The notes below the pieces were generated by a model. The model did no database searches, was not told where the DNA came from, and was given only the letters and a program-made list of their open reading frames with translations. 64,000 nt of DNA, taken from Seriola aureovittata. Taxonomy: Eukaryota > Chordata > Actinopteri > Carangiformes > Carangidae. Each line of letters begins with the position of its first letter. Positions within the stretch are counted from its first letter, which is position 1. Positions 34,890 through 45,770 of the stretch are shown one piece after another. The translations under genes and the position numbers were made by a program. The stretch is from the NCBI RefSeq assembly GCF_021018895.1, contig NC_079376.1, positions 23,460,001 to 23,524,000 on the forward strand, in the 5' to 3' direction.

Positions 34890-36500
34890 CTTATACCTGC
34901 TAATATGGTTGAAAAGGGGATTAGAAACTTGAGAGAGCAGAGTTTTCTGTTGGGATAACAGGGAACTATGAGTTCTTTAAGATATTATGGTGTCTGACCT
35001 TTAATGTCTTTGTAGATGAGGAGGATGATTTTAAATTCTATTCCGGATCTTAAAGGGATCCACTGAAGATACACAGGAAAGATCTCTTCTCTAATTCCTG
35101 TCAGTCCTCTGCTGCAGCAGTTAGTCCAGTCTAGAGGTAACAAATGCATGGACTAGTTTTTCAGCAGGTGGAAGAAGGTTGTCCGAGAGACTTGTTTTAG
35201 TAGTAATGTCCAGGTCAAAAATGACCCCAAGGTTTGTCACTGTAGCACTGGGGGCCAAAGTATATTATCAGATAGGGCCGAGTAGAATAACTTCAGTTAG
35301 AAAATTACAGGTCATCCAGGTCTTTATGTCTTTAAGACACACTGGAAATGTGATTAGTCTCATCTGGCTTCATAGATAGTTACAGGTGGGTGTTATCTGC
35401 GTAACAGTGGACATTTATCTGGTGCTTCCTGATGATATTCCCTAAAGGAAGCAGATATGAGGTGAAAAGTATCTGTCCAAACACAGAGCCCTGTGGAACT
35501 GCATGATTAACACTCCATGTTTGTATAGAAGAGTCATTATTAATATGAACAAACTGGAATCCACGGTTTAAACCAGCCTAGTGCAGTTCCTTAAACGCCA
35601 AGTTCAAGACATGTTGTAGTCTCTGCAATAAGATCCTGTGATCGATGGTATCAAATGCAGCACTAAGATATAAAGACGAGTCCATTGTCTGAGGCCATGA
35701 GAAGATCATTAGTAACTGTTTCTAGAGCTGTTTCTGTGCTATGATGGACTCTAAATCCTGACTGAAAATCTTCAAGCAGACCATTCCTATCCAAATAATC
35801 ACATAACTGGTTAGCAACCACTTTTTCAAGGATTTTAGAAATAGAGGGGAGGTTATATAAACCCGAAACCTGGTCAGTACAGACAACGAGTCTGGGTCTG
35901 ACTGATGTTTCCTCCTCTCACCATCTACTCTCTGCTCTTTCACCTGTCCACCTGGAGCCAGCACAGTGGTGGGCGGGGCATACGGCCTGATCCAGATTTC
36001 TCAATCAGGAAGTAAGATGAGCTTTGGACACAGTTTTTGATTTTTTTTTTCTTTCACTTTTTGTGTGAAAACCATGTTAAACACAATATTCATCATCGCA
36101 GAGGATTTTTACAAAGTTTAAACATGTCTGAGAGGAACTTTAAATAGAGCTTTAATTACTGGAACCTTAAAAGCCTCTGGTACATAACCTGTTGACCTGT
36201 GAATAAAGAGAAGTTGCTCAGATCTAATATAGTGTTGATCTAAAAGAAGTGTGGATTGGGGTCTAGAAGACCAGTTGATGGTTTAGATTAAACAAACAGT
36301 TGACATTAGCTCAGAGAGATCTACAGTAGAGAAGCTGCCTGAATATAAACCAGTTAGTGTACATACAGTATGTTTCATAAATATTTCATTGTCTTTACAA
36401 GCCTGGGGAAAATCTTCCAGATGCTGAAACCACTTCCTTTGTTTTTGAGTTGAACCACAGAGCCTCTTCTGATGGCTACAGACAGCTTTCAGTTGCATTT
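34890..36500 (-). mobile_element. LINE (L2/jockey-group) reverse-transcriptase relic
   Basis: On the minus strand, 35890 down to 35680 reads ISKILEKVVANQLCDYLDRN, then GLLEDFQSGFRVHHSTETAL and NDLLMASDNGLV, classic fish LINE reverse-transcriptase text. Further toward 35350, in broken frames, come the equivalents of the PQGSVLGP and YADDTQLY regions. Stops and frameshifts make it a pseudogene. A stretch at about 35865-36130 with no LINE similarity interrupts the domain, after which LINE-like text resumes. Confidence 0.85.
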
Positions 36501-36896
36501 TGAATCACAGTACTCTGCTGATTTTCTTCACTGACCACACTGATAAAAAAATAACAAGAATAACAGTTTGTAAGAATCAAGAGCCTCAGTTCTAATTTAA
36601 CCTGACGACACAGGTGCTGTGACAGATTTAAGAAAAGTGAAAAGGTATGTGTCATCTTCTCTTACTAGTCATAGACATATAAATGAAAGTGGAAATGGAA
36701 ATGTGGGTGTGTGTGTGTGGGGGGTATGTGTGTTGGCATTTTTAGTGCGTCATGCAGGAAGAAGGCTCCTGGTCCAAGGGAAGAAGGAGAGCTGAGCGGA
36801 TGGTCGGCCTGTTGCTCACCGTTTCTCTTGTAGTCAGGAACTCATCAGTCTGTCATCAACTCGCTGAGAAGCCAGGGACACACACACACACGCACG

Positions 36897-36943
<47 letters not shown>

Positions 36944-37669
36944 CTGGGCAGCTTGAGATGGCAGGCGATGGTGTACGTGACAGGAGTCTTGTTTGTGGCA
37001 GGAGGAACACTTTCTTCACCTCGGCCTCCTGTCCTCAGGCTGCTGCAGGATCAGACCTGAACTACACAGCGGAGACACAGAGTCTGCTACCACTCACCGG
37101 GGGGGGGGGGGGGGGTCCAAGGCTGCTGGGCGGCGGGGGCCAGTGGTCATGTTCTAGTGGTCATGGGAGGGTATGATAGAATATTTTTGTGTTTCTTCGA
37201 GTACCACACATGCACAAGATTGTATTACTGTGAACCACGGACTGAGGCTGTTTCCACTTCCTTTATAATCAGGTTTATGCTAGAGGAGACCCTCTCATCT
37301 CCCACCCCTCGCCCCATCTGCTGCCCAGTGCTGTGATGTGGGGGGAATTGATTAGAGGTACGTCCACTCCACTACGTTTATATTTTAAAATGCATCTCTT
37401 TTGCTTCTTCTTTGCCTCCCGTCCACACGACTCCAGCGTTTCTGAGCACTGAAAGCAGAGACTTTTGGAAACGCTGCTCGCCCCTTTTTAGTTTGAAAAC
37501 CCGTTGTCATGCGGACGGGGAGACCTTTGGAAACAAGTTTGGATTTTTCCTCAGTAAGAACGTAACACACTGATCTGCATTAGAACAAATCAGATCAAAG
37601 TACTTTGTCGTTTGAGTGTATCTGAGTGTGTAAATGACAACGAGAGACCACCTGTCTCTTTGGGGCAGA
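36501..37669. other. Intergenic, no gene seen
   Basis: Contains a CA microsatellite and a 17-base G run (37099-37115); otherwise only chance frames. Confidence 0.45.
36878..36942 (+). repeat. (CA)n microsatellite
   Basis: CA run with CGCACGCACG interruption. Confidence 0.95.
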
Positions 37670-37990
37670 TAGACGGGTGGGTGCCACGGGCAGGCCGTTC
37701 AACAAAAACCCAAAAGCTATAGTAAAGGTCTTAACATTAGACTGACCAAATACAACTGATGCAGGCGTTCTTTATCATTAAATTCAAAATGGCTGACTTC
37801 CTGTTGGGTTTAGGGTATGGGTGCACAAGGCTTTTTTGCAAGTCTTGGCATGTTACATATGATTACTGAATTCCATACATGTAGGTGAAACCCCTGGGGA
37901 TACAAGTGCTGCTTAGAAATTTTCTGGGGGGGCGCTATCGAGCCATTTTGCCACACCAATGTAAAAGAGCCATAAAACATGTACCTGCCT
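37670..37990 (+). repeat. Dispersed repeat family C, copy 1
   Basis: Shares with 53.04-53.59 kb the blocks GTGCCACGGG, AAAGGTCTTAA, CAAAATGGCTGACTTCCTGT, GCAAGTCTTGGCATGTTACA, GCTATCGAGCCATTTTGCCA and CCATAAAACATGTA. Non-coding; a common teleost repeat by eye. Confidence 0.75.
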
Positions 37991-37991
37991 C

Positions 37992-37993
<2 letters not shown>

Positions 37994-38029
<36 letters not shown>
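37994..38029 (+). repeat. (GT)n microsatellite
   Basis: Uninterrupted GT run directly after the family C copy. Confidence 0.95.
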
Positions 38030-38031
<2 letters not shown>

Positions 38032-39850
38032 CACTAAAGCCTGGAGGTTTGATCTGATCTATACAGGGTCCAGAACTCTGACTGTGTGGAGGGTTTCAGG
38101 TTCGAGTGTTGCACACGTTGTTAACATTATAGACAAAATGCCCAAAAGGAAGTCAAACAAAATGTGCCATGAACCTGCGGAGCTGATGAATAATGACATG
38201 AAGAAGAGTTTTGCTCAGTTTACTGTGATGATTGTGCTGATGCTGTGTGTGTGATGTCAGCGGTGAGCTGGACTACATAAAGTGTCTGTCACACAGGAGT
38301 GAGGTGGGTTTTGAACTCTGTTTGAGGGTGTAATGTCTACATTGTTGTAGTTATGTGAAATATAAAAGCTCAGCAGGAGAGTCAGTGTCATGTTGGACTG
38401 TGTCCTGCAGATCACAGCTGTTTCTTACCACAGTAAAAACCCCAGTAGAGAAGATGAGTCCTTTCGTTTTCAGTTAGTGATGTTACAACTGCGGCCATAT
38501 TGTGTTTCACCTTTTGTTGTATGTTTTTTTTCCCCCTGTGGCATGAAAGACTTGACGTGTGCATCGGTGAGTGTATGTAAACAGGTGTGTGCAGGGACAA
38601 GCCGGTGATTGGTGCGTATCGCTGGCGGTTGCAGCTGATTGGCTCCTGTCAGATGTCCACCAGACATTATGAACCAAGATGCTGCAGCCGAGCAGCGACA
38701 GGAGAGAACCACGTCTTCCACGCACCCATGTGCCTTGTTGTAGTTTGAGGGTTAGTAGGGTTGGACTGTCTTTTTCTTTTAATCACTTTCTCTCCTGTTT
38801 TGTTAGTTAGGAAGGTTAGCTGATGTCTTCTGGTTTAGTTACATTTGAGCAAGTTACGTTGATGTTTTGTTTCTAGGTAGATTAGTTTTGTTGGTTAGTT
38901 TGGCCTCAACCCTGAAGCTAAAAACCACTCTCCTCCTATTGAAAAGCACCTTGTAAATAAACACACTAGTTAACAGTGTAGTAATTTGTGCCTGTGCCTA
39001 CATGGGACTTGGGGAAGATGGAGTATTCATGTTGTGTCCTGGCCTCCCCTCGACGTGACGTAACAGTGAACACGCTGAACTTTGAAACCACTGTTGTGAT
39101 TTAATTTGTGCATTAGGAAGTCGACAATCTCTTCCACAGGTAAAGCCACTATTACTACTACAACTACTACTTCTAATAATAATAATAATAATGACCTACA
39201 GTAATGAAAGTGAGAACCTGCTGCCTGCCACAGTGGATAGTGACTGTACAAGCTGTGAACATTGAGGGAACGACCTCCCCCTGGCCTTGGCTTTACCTCT
39301 GTGTCCTCTGGGCCTGGGGGAAATGTCCTTCACTGCTACTGTCCTAACTGAATGATTTAGGAGGGGCTGGTAGAGGGCAGCGCTTCACACAGTAGACACT
39401 GCTCCGGCCCACTGACACGTTTATGGTTTCCAGGGTTTCTGGGTGAGTTGGAGGGTGGCAGGATGGACGCACGGTGAACTGACAGATCCAGAGCCGACGG
39501 GGACCGGCTGTTCCCCCGCAGGCTTCCTCCAGCGGGGGAGGAAAGGGGAAGGAAAAGTGCCCCCCCCCACCCCCCCTTTTCTAACAGTCACAGAGCAGGA
39601 TCAGAGCGGGCCAGGAAGGTGAACGCAGGTCTCGATGAAAATCACTTCCACGTGCTCGATGGCCTCTTCACCCTGATGCAGTTACACTGACATGATGCCA
39701 CAGCTGCTTCTACTGGTGACCATGACAACGCTTTAACATTGAACAGGTCAGACTGATAAAGGTCCCTTTTATATAGAGCTCCAACCATATTTCTGGTTAT
39801 GACACCTAGTCTTGTTTACACTGAACCAAACAAGCATGATGTCGACCAAG

Positions 39851-39885
<35 letters not shown>

Positions 39886-40361
39886 TAGTTAGCATGCTGG
39901 TTTTCAGGAGTCAGAGGCATCCTGTCCCACCATGCCAGCTCTCCCTGTTACACAGATTTGGCTCCATCACTTTCCTCTGCTGCTTAAGGCAGAAGAACGA
40001 CGCCCTCCCAGTCCGTCGTCCTACCTTTTTATACAGGACGGCGAGGTGAGGCAACCTTCCCGCCTTAAACAGGCTGTGTAAAAGTGACTAACTACTTTAT
40101 TTTACAAGCAAGTCCAATTGAGATATAAAAAAAATCTCTCCTCTGATTGTGAGATAGCAGTTAAAAGTGCTGACAACCAAGGAGCCTTTCTCTAGAGTCA
40201 CTAACCAGCCAACTGCACCGTAGCTGTCAGGGCTTCAGGGGCTCACTGTGTATACGGTCTGTGGTTATATGACTAATCACAGATTGGTACATGTGCACAA
40301 CAACATTCACATTCAGAATACAAACAAACTGGTTCTTTACTAATTGAATCTTTAATTCACA
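38030..40361. other. Intergenic, no gene seen
   Basis: Holds a GT microsatellite (39850-39886), short C runs near 39.56 kb, an AAT run near 39.18 kb and a CTCF-like GGTAGAGGGCAG near 39.37 kb. No coding signal. Confidence 0.45.
39850..39886 (+). repeat. (GT)n microsatellite
   Basis: GT run with one GCGT interruption near its start. Confidence 0.95.
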
Positions 40362-40640
40362 GGGCGGCACGGTGGTACAGTGGTTAGCACTGTTCCTCAC
40401 AGCGAGAAGGTTCTGGGTTCAAACCTGGAGTACTCTGGACATGCACATTAGGTCAACTGGCAACTCTCAGTGCCCAACATCATAGGTGTGAATGTGAGCA
40501 TGACTGGTTGTTTGTCTCTAAATGTCAGCCCTGTGATAGATGGGTTACCGCCCTCGCCCAGTGTCAGCTGGGAGTGGCTCCAGCCCCCCCCCCCCCCCCC
40601 CGCGGACCTATGAGGATAAGCATGTCGCTAATGGACGGAT
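40362..40640 (+). mobile_element. tRNA-headed interspersed repeat (GGCGGCACGGTGG type)
   Basis: Opens GGGCGGCACGGTGGTACAGT and GTTAGCACTG (A-box-like), then GGTTCAAACC (B-box-like), AGGTGTGAATGTGAGCATGA, GTCAGCCCTGTGATAGA and TGTCAGCTGGGAGTGGCTCC, followed by a C run and CGCTAATGGACGGATGG. This order is that of a very common teleost repeat. Confidence 0.75.
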
Positions 40641-40794
40641 GGGTGTTTATTTTAATTCTTAGACGCAGAAAAAACAAGAACTGTTTTGACGAATGTCTTT
40701 CTCAGAGTACAGGCTGTTTAACATCATGTCAGTGTAGTGTAGAGGCCGTAGAGGAAAAGTCAGAAGGTTATTCACATTAAAAGGAAACAGGCAG

Positions 40795-41010
40795 AACAGA
40801 TCAGGCCCTCAGCATCATGTAGGACCCCTCCTCCACCTCCCACAGTCTCTTCACCCTCCAACCACCTGGAAGGAAACACTGGATCACCAGGGCCTCCTCC
40901 TGAACCTCGTTCTATAACAGCTTCCTTCCTCAAGCTGTGTACAGCACCCCCAGCCCCCTCCCGCCAACTGCGAACCAGGACCCAGACAACACCACAGACC
41001 TGAACCCAGC
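40795..41010 (+). mobile_element. Possible LINE 3' coding remnant
   Basis: The plus strand resembles the C-terminal end of fish LINE polyproteins: CCTCCCACAGTCTCTTCACC, an AAGGAAACACTGGATCACC stretch and AACAGCTTCCTTCCTCAAGC. No long frame survives. Assignment is tentative. Confidence 0.4.
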
Positions 41011-41479
41011 ACATGGACAGTCATGACTTTGACCCTGTGTGCCTGCAGTTGAAGGTTGTTTATCATGTTTACAGTAGTGGGGCTTTATCTTTGTAACATA
41101 GAGCATTATCCAGCTGGAAGTTGCCAGTAGGAAATGGTGAACTGTGGCCATGAAGAGACGAACATGGTCAGCAACAATACTCAGAGAGACCGAGACATTC
41201 AGACCATGACTGATTGGTATTAAGAAGAAAACGTCCCCATGTCGAGAACTGAAACCACAAGATCAGGACTCAACCAACTCAAGACACAGGTGAGGGTTTA
41301 AAGGAATCAAGGTCTTTCCTGGAAAAGTTCAGTAACACAGGTCGTCAGTACAATCAACAAACACAGCAGCTGAGACGAGGTCAAAAACTAAACTGAAATT
41401 ACACACAAGAAACAACTACACCAGGAAAATAAGGATTGGTGACACAAGGGACCGAGGTGAACTGGGAACAGGGGAAGAG

Positions 41480-41669
41480 TACGGTGGCCCTGAGAGCTCA
41501 ACACACCGCAACTTAAGAATTAACATGCAAACAGACAAAACACAAACTAATTCAGAAAATATCTTTCTCAGTTTGACAACACACTAAAAAGGTCTGAATT
41601 TCTTTGTGTTTTGTCTGTTTGCATGTGTTTTCTTAAGCTGCAGTGCATTGAGCTCTCAGGGCCACCGTA
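41480..41669. mobile_element. Fold-back MITE with arms of about 75 bp
   Basis: The left arm TACGGTGGCCCTGAGAGCTC ... CATGCAAACAGACAAAACAC and the reverse complement of the right arm match over most of 75 bp, leaving a loop of about 40 bp. The flanks share GAAGA, a possible decayed target duplication. No coding capacity. Confidence 0.8.
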
Positions 41670-42629
41670 GAAGACAGAACAGAGACTAAATACACCAGTA
41701 GAGGGGGGGACAATAGCTGTACCCCAGTTAAGGGGCAGCATTTGAAGACCGATTGCGTCACAGCGGCGTGACTAGACTGTCCCATTTCCAAGGCTCCTTT
41801 AAACACGGCCGAGAAGCACGGCCTTCTTTTACCTATCCCAACATTCATTGCGTGCCGGTAATGAAAGCAAACAAAGTGAAAATCCTCCATAGACGAGACC
41901 GTCTCATTTCAGTTCGGCCTTCACAGTCGACAACACTTACGAAAGGCCGCACTTTCGTAGACAGTGTCTTTCCCTGAACACTGCGGTGTTAAAAGAGTTT
42001 AGACAAATTCTAGTGGAGGGAAAATCTCAACAAGTCCTCTAACTGACTGAAGGACTACAGTGAGAATCACATATAAATAAAAGTTGAGCCTGAACATTCC
42101 TCAGTTCGTGATATCAAACACAATGAGAGTGATGCTGTTGTTCTCCACGTTGGTCCTGACAGTTTTCATGCTGCTGTAGTGTGATGTAAAACCACTCTGT
42201 ACTTTTCCAGCTAAAGCTGCTGCTGCTAAAACTTTCCTATAACTCTCCACACTGTCAATCATCCTCCTCTGTAAATGAACAAACATGAAAAACTAATGTT
42301 TCACACTCACTGAAGAAATGTTCACATCAAAGTCACACAACAAAGGCAACACCCCGGTGATTTAATGGTACACAGTGTTGACTCACTAAACACTGGTCAC
42401 TCAGAAATGAAACCTGGTTAATTACAAGTGAAAATGTCTCAGTGTAACAGAACCTGCTGTACAGATCTGTTTATTCACACTGTTCTTATATTATTTCTTT
42501 ATTGTGTGCATGCTGATTCAGCATTCCTGCACCACTCTGTTTCTGTCCATTTGAACTGTTAGAAACTCAAACCTTCATCTGTCTCAGGATGTAGTTCATC
42601 TGTCTGATGTTAAAGACTCTCTCAGGTTT
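41670..42629. other. Intergenic, no gene seen
   Basis: No coding or repeat signal recognised. Confidence 0.45.
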
Positions 42630-43140
42630 AAAGGTCCCATATAGTATAAAGGTAGATGTCCATGTGTTGTTTGATTATAGATCAGGTCTAGGTTCTATAT
42701 TAATACTGTGAAAGTATCAAAGCCTCAGTCCACAGAGAAATGCACACAACCTGTATTCAGACACTGAGCCTTAAAACCAGCCGTCAGGACTTCTGGAACT
42801 TTGTGATGTCATGACAAAGCAGTCACCGCTCTCAGCCACGTCCCAAGTCCCAACCAACTGGACCCAACGTCCAGCCTTGCAGGATTTGGTTTCTCTGAGT
42901 GTTTACCTGAAATCTGCTATAATTTTATTGGATCAGTCAGAAAACCGTCAGCCAATCAGAAGAGTGGCTCAGAGCCTCAGTTGGGTAGCAGTTGTTGGCG
43001 GTGAGAAGAGAACTGCACTGCATGGTTTTTGGTTGGCTGTTTTTTTTTTTTTTAACAATACAGCAACTTCACACTGCTCTAAGTCCCAGGGCTTTTTGGT
43101 CCTTTAAAATCATTATGCTGATACTGAGCTACTGGTCTCC
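42630..43140 (+). repeat. Dispersed repeat family E, copy 1
   Basis: Starts TTTAAAGGTCCCATATAG, then ACTGTGAAAGTATCAAAG, CAGAGAAATGCACACAACC, GTCAGGACTTCTGGAACTTT, GTGATGTCATGACAAAGCAG, TCAGCCAATCAGAAGAG, and ends GGTCCTTTAAAATCATTATG. Block order matches a common teleost repeat and the copy at 62.44 kb. Confidence 0.7.
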
Positions 43141-43380
43141 ATGCAGGTGGAACTATCTGCAGAAGTGAATCCCCTTTAATCAGTTTAAATCTCTTTGAAT
43201 CAGTTTAAATCTCTTCGGAATGATACATAGCAAAGTGTTTTCTATGAATTGATGTCAATATCCTCCTCCTGATTGTTGTAAAGGTTGTTGATGTGTACAC
43301 TAACTTTCGTGTTCTTTTATTGTGTTACTCTGTTCTGATCTCTGACATTTATCCACATGCTGCTGTGGGAACACCAGCAC

Positions 43381-43860
43381 CATTGACTGTAAATAAAGAT
43401 GGATGTAGCCTCCGGTACATCACTCACAGGTTTCTGAAGTGAGCTGCCACCATCTTGGCAGCGACTGATTCCTCTCCTAACTCCCAGCTAATCCAAAAAT
43501 GGGCAAAGAAGTGGAGTGTGTGTGGAGCTGAGACTTAGCTGAAGTACATACTGATTTGTGGTAAACATACGCTCACCCACCTGTCACTCAAAGAGGCCAC
43601 ACCCTCAATTCCACATAACTTTAAGCCTTAATAAAATGTAAACAGGTGAGTTGTATAAACAGTTGTCAAGAAGGAGGAAATTAGCTCTAGAGACCAAAAC
43701 AGTTTTTGTACCAGACTGTAAACATGTTTATTTCTGCTGTAAAGTTGGACATCTTAACATGGGATTCTATGGGGGCTGACTCACTGTTGGAGCCAGACTC
43801 TAGTGGTCGTTAGAGGAACTGCAGGTTTTAACTTCAGTTTTGGCAGTTGCCACTTGGTCA
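43381..43860 (+). repeat. Dispersed repeat family A, copy 4 (near full length)
   Basis: TTGACTGTAAATAAAGATGG, CAGGTTTCTGAAG, CTCCCAGCTAATCCAAAAAT, CACCTGTCACTCAAAGAGG, GTGAGTTGTATAAACAG, GTACCAGACTGTAAACATG and AGACTCTAGTGGTCGTTAGA in family order. Confidence 0.8.
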
Positions 43861-43930
43861 GCACTCATTCTGAGCATCTCATATAAAGAGGAAGACCGTA
43901 TAGTCCAATAAAACTCAGATACACAGCAAG

Positions 43931-43931
43931 A

Positions 43932-44006
<75 letters not shown>

Positions 44007-44036
44007 CTTTATTTGTCCCCTAGGGGAAATTCATGT
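43931..44036 (+). repeat. (GATA)n microsatellite with retroelement-type tail
   Basis: About 18 GATA units run into TACTTTATTTGTCCCCTAGG and GGAAATTC, a pattern commonly found at the 3' end of fish retroelement copies. The palindromic CCCCTAGGGG is part of that tail. Confidence 0.85.
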
Positions 44037-44168
44037 GAATAGTTATGAAGTTTTTCATAAGGACTTTATTGGTCAAATGGACAATTAAAACTAACCTACA
44101 GTCTGATTTAAATCTCATCATGGTGTTAACAAGGGGCATTTTAATGTGGTTACTGTCATGTATGGATT

Positions 44169-45165
44169 CAGTAGCAGTTAGTAACAAAGGGCCCTAGTGC
44201 AGGCTATTATGATGGGCCCTTGGGCTCCTCAGTTACAAAGCACACACATACACACACACTTAGATATGCACACAAAATTAGGCATACATATAAAGTAGAT
44301 TTTACAGTCAGAATGTGTCACCTAGACTATTGTATTTCTACAGACGTCAAAGAGAAAGTCATCAGAACCATGGATAGTGTTGTGACAGCCAAGCAACTGA
44401 TATACCTGGTTCTGACTCTGCCTGCAACCGAAAATATGGAAATATTAACGGTTATCTAGGGCTAGAAACAACCAGCATCTACTAGGCTATTAGTTAGCTT
44501 ACCACAATAATTCATAGGCTGACTATCCGCCTGGTAGAGACATTAATTCACTAGTAGCCTACAACTAAAGTTACAATTAGGTAATACATGTCCGAGTTAA
44601 AAACACATGTATGCGTCTCTCAAATTGTAGCTTTGCAACTTTCTCCTCTGTTCTTTTCTTGCAACCAATTTTGTGTTTAAATGGCATGACTGCTCGCTTG
44701 GCTGTGCTCAGCTTGTCAGTCTTGACAGATTTTGCGTTTCACCTAGCTGGAGTCTTGTCGTCTTGTCACATCAGAAAATAGAGACTTAAGATTGGGCAAC
44801 AACATACACACATTACCTAGCAATCATCATTGCATCTGTATATGACATGAATACCAAATAAAATAAGAAAATATTCATTTGATTCAATCGTTTTTAATAA
44901 TTCCTTCATAGTTTTTATGGTATATGTAGAATAAGCCTATAATATTGTTATACTTTGCTTGTTACTGACTTTTTTCAATAAAATTACAGACATCATGATA
45001 AAGGTTTAAAAGAAAACAATGAAAAAAAGGCAACTGTTGGGATTTAGTGAACAGAAGCACGGTTTTGAAGCATGTTCACCACATTCCTTTTAGAGGCCCA
45101 TTCTCCATCGAGCTCGGCCCGCTCGTGCTAAAGGCCCTTCTGCACTGTCTGCAGCTACGCCCCTG
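44169..45165. mobile_element. hAT-type DNA transposon copy, about 1 kb, no transposase
   Basis: A perfect 8-bp target duplication TATGGATT flanks it (44161-44168 and 45166-45173). Termini are CAGTAGCAG and, reversed, CAGGGGCGTAGC. Subterminal GGGCCC-type blocks occur at both ends. The interior has no long frame, so it is a non-autonomous or decayed copy. Confidence 0.75.
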
Positions 45166-45589
45166 TATGGATTATATGACACATTTAGTCAAACAGTATG
45201 TACTCCAGCCGTCGTCATGTGATTTCCTGCTCTTCCTCCTTGTCTCTTTACATTTACCTCCAGAAACAAACTGACATTAACCAGTAGCAGGGCCGTGCGC
45301 TCCCTGAACGACTGAACTCTAAACTTCAGACCCTCTGACAGAGGCAAATGGTGGAAAGAATGATCGTCCAGTGGAAAAATAACACTTCCAACACTTCTGG
45401 ACTCTTCAGTAAAGACAGAGATACGGAGACAGGAAGCAGTGATGTTCATGGGAAAGTGATCCTGTGACAGATATGAAGACCACAACCACAGGCCACTCCT
45501 CCTGTAATCCTACCACAGCATCACATTAACGTCATCATGCTGTATCTGTGATATGTTGTAAACTGCTGCTGAAGCCGAGCCAAGGTTAG
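45166..45589. other. Intergenic, no gene seen
   Basis: Only overlapping short frames, no motif. Confidence 0.45.
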
Positions 45590-45770
45590 GTTAGTTTGGT
45601 TAAAGTTGGGTTAGTTTGGTTAAGCTCAGGTTAGTTTGGTTAAGCTCAGGTTAGTTTGGTTAAAGTTGGGTTAGTTTGGTTAAGGATATGTTAGTTTAGT
45701 TAAAGTTAGATTAGTTTGGTTAATGTTAGGTTAGTTTGGTTAAAGTGAGGTTAGATTGGTTTAGGGTTAG
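45590..45770 (+). repeat. Tandem repeat, about 20-bp unit (GGTTAGTTTGGTTAA)
   Basis: Nine or so units of GGTTAGTTTGGTTAAGCTCA with variable last five bases. The array ends in TTTAGGGTTAGGG, two telomere-like hexamers. Confidence 0.9.

Noticed and set aside
45759..45770. Interstitial telomere site
   Set aside because: Only two TTAGGG hexamers, within a related tandem repeat; chance is enough to explain it.
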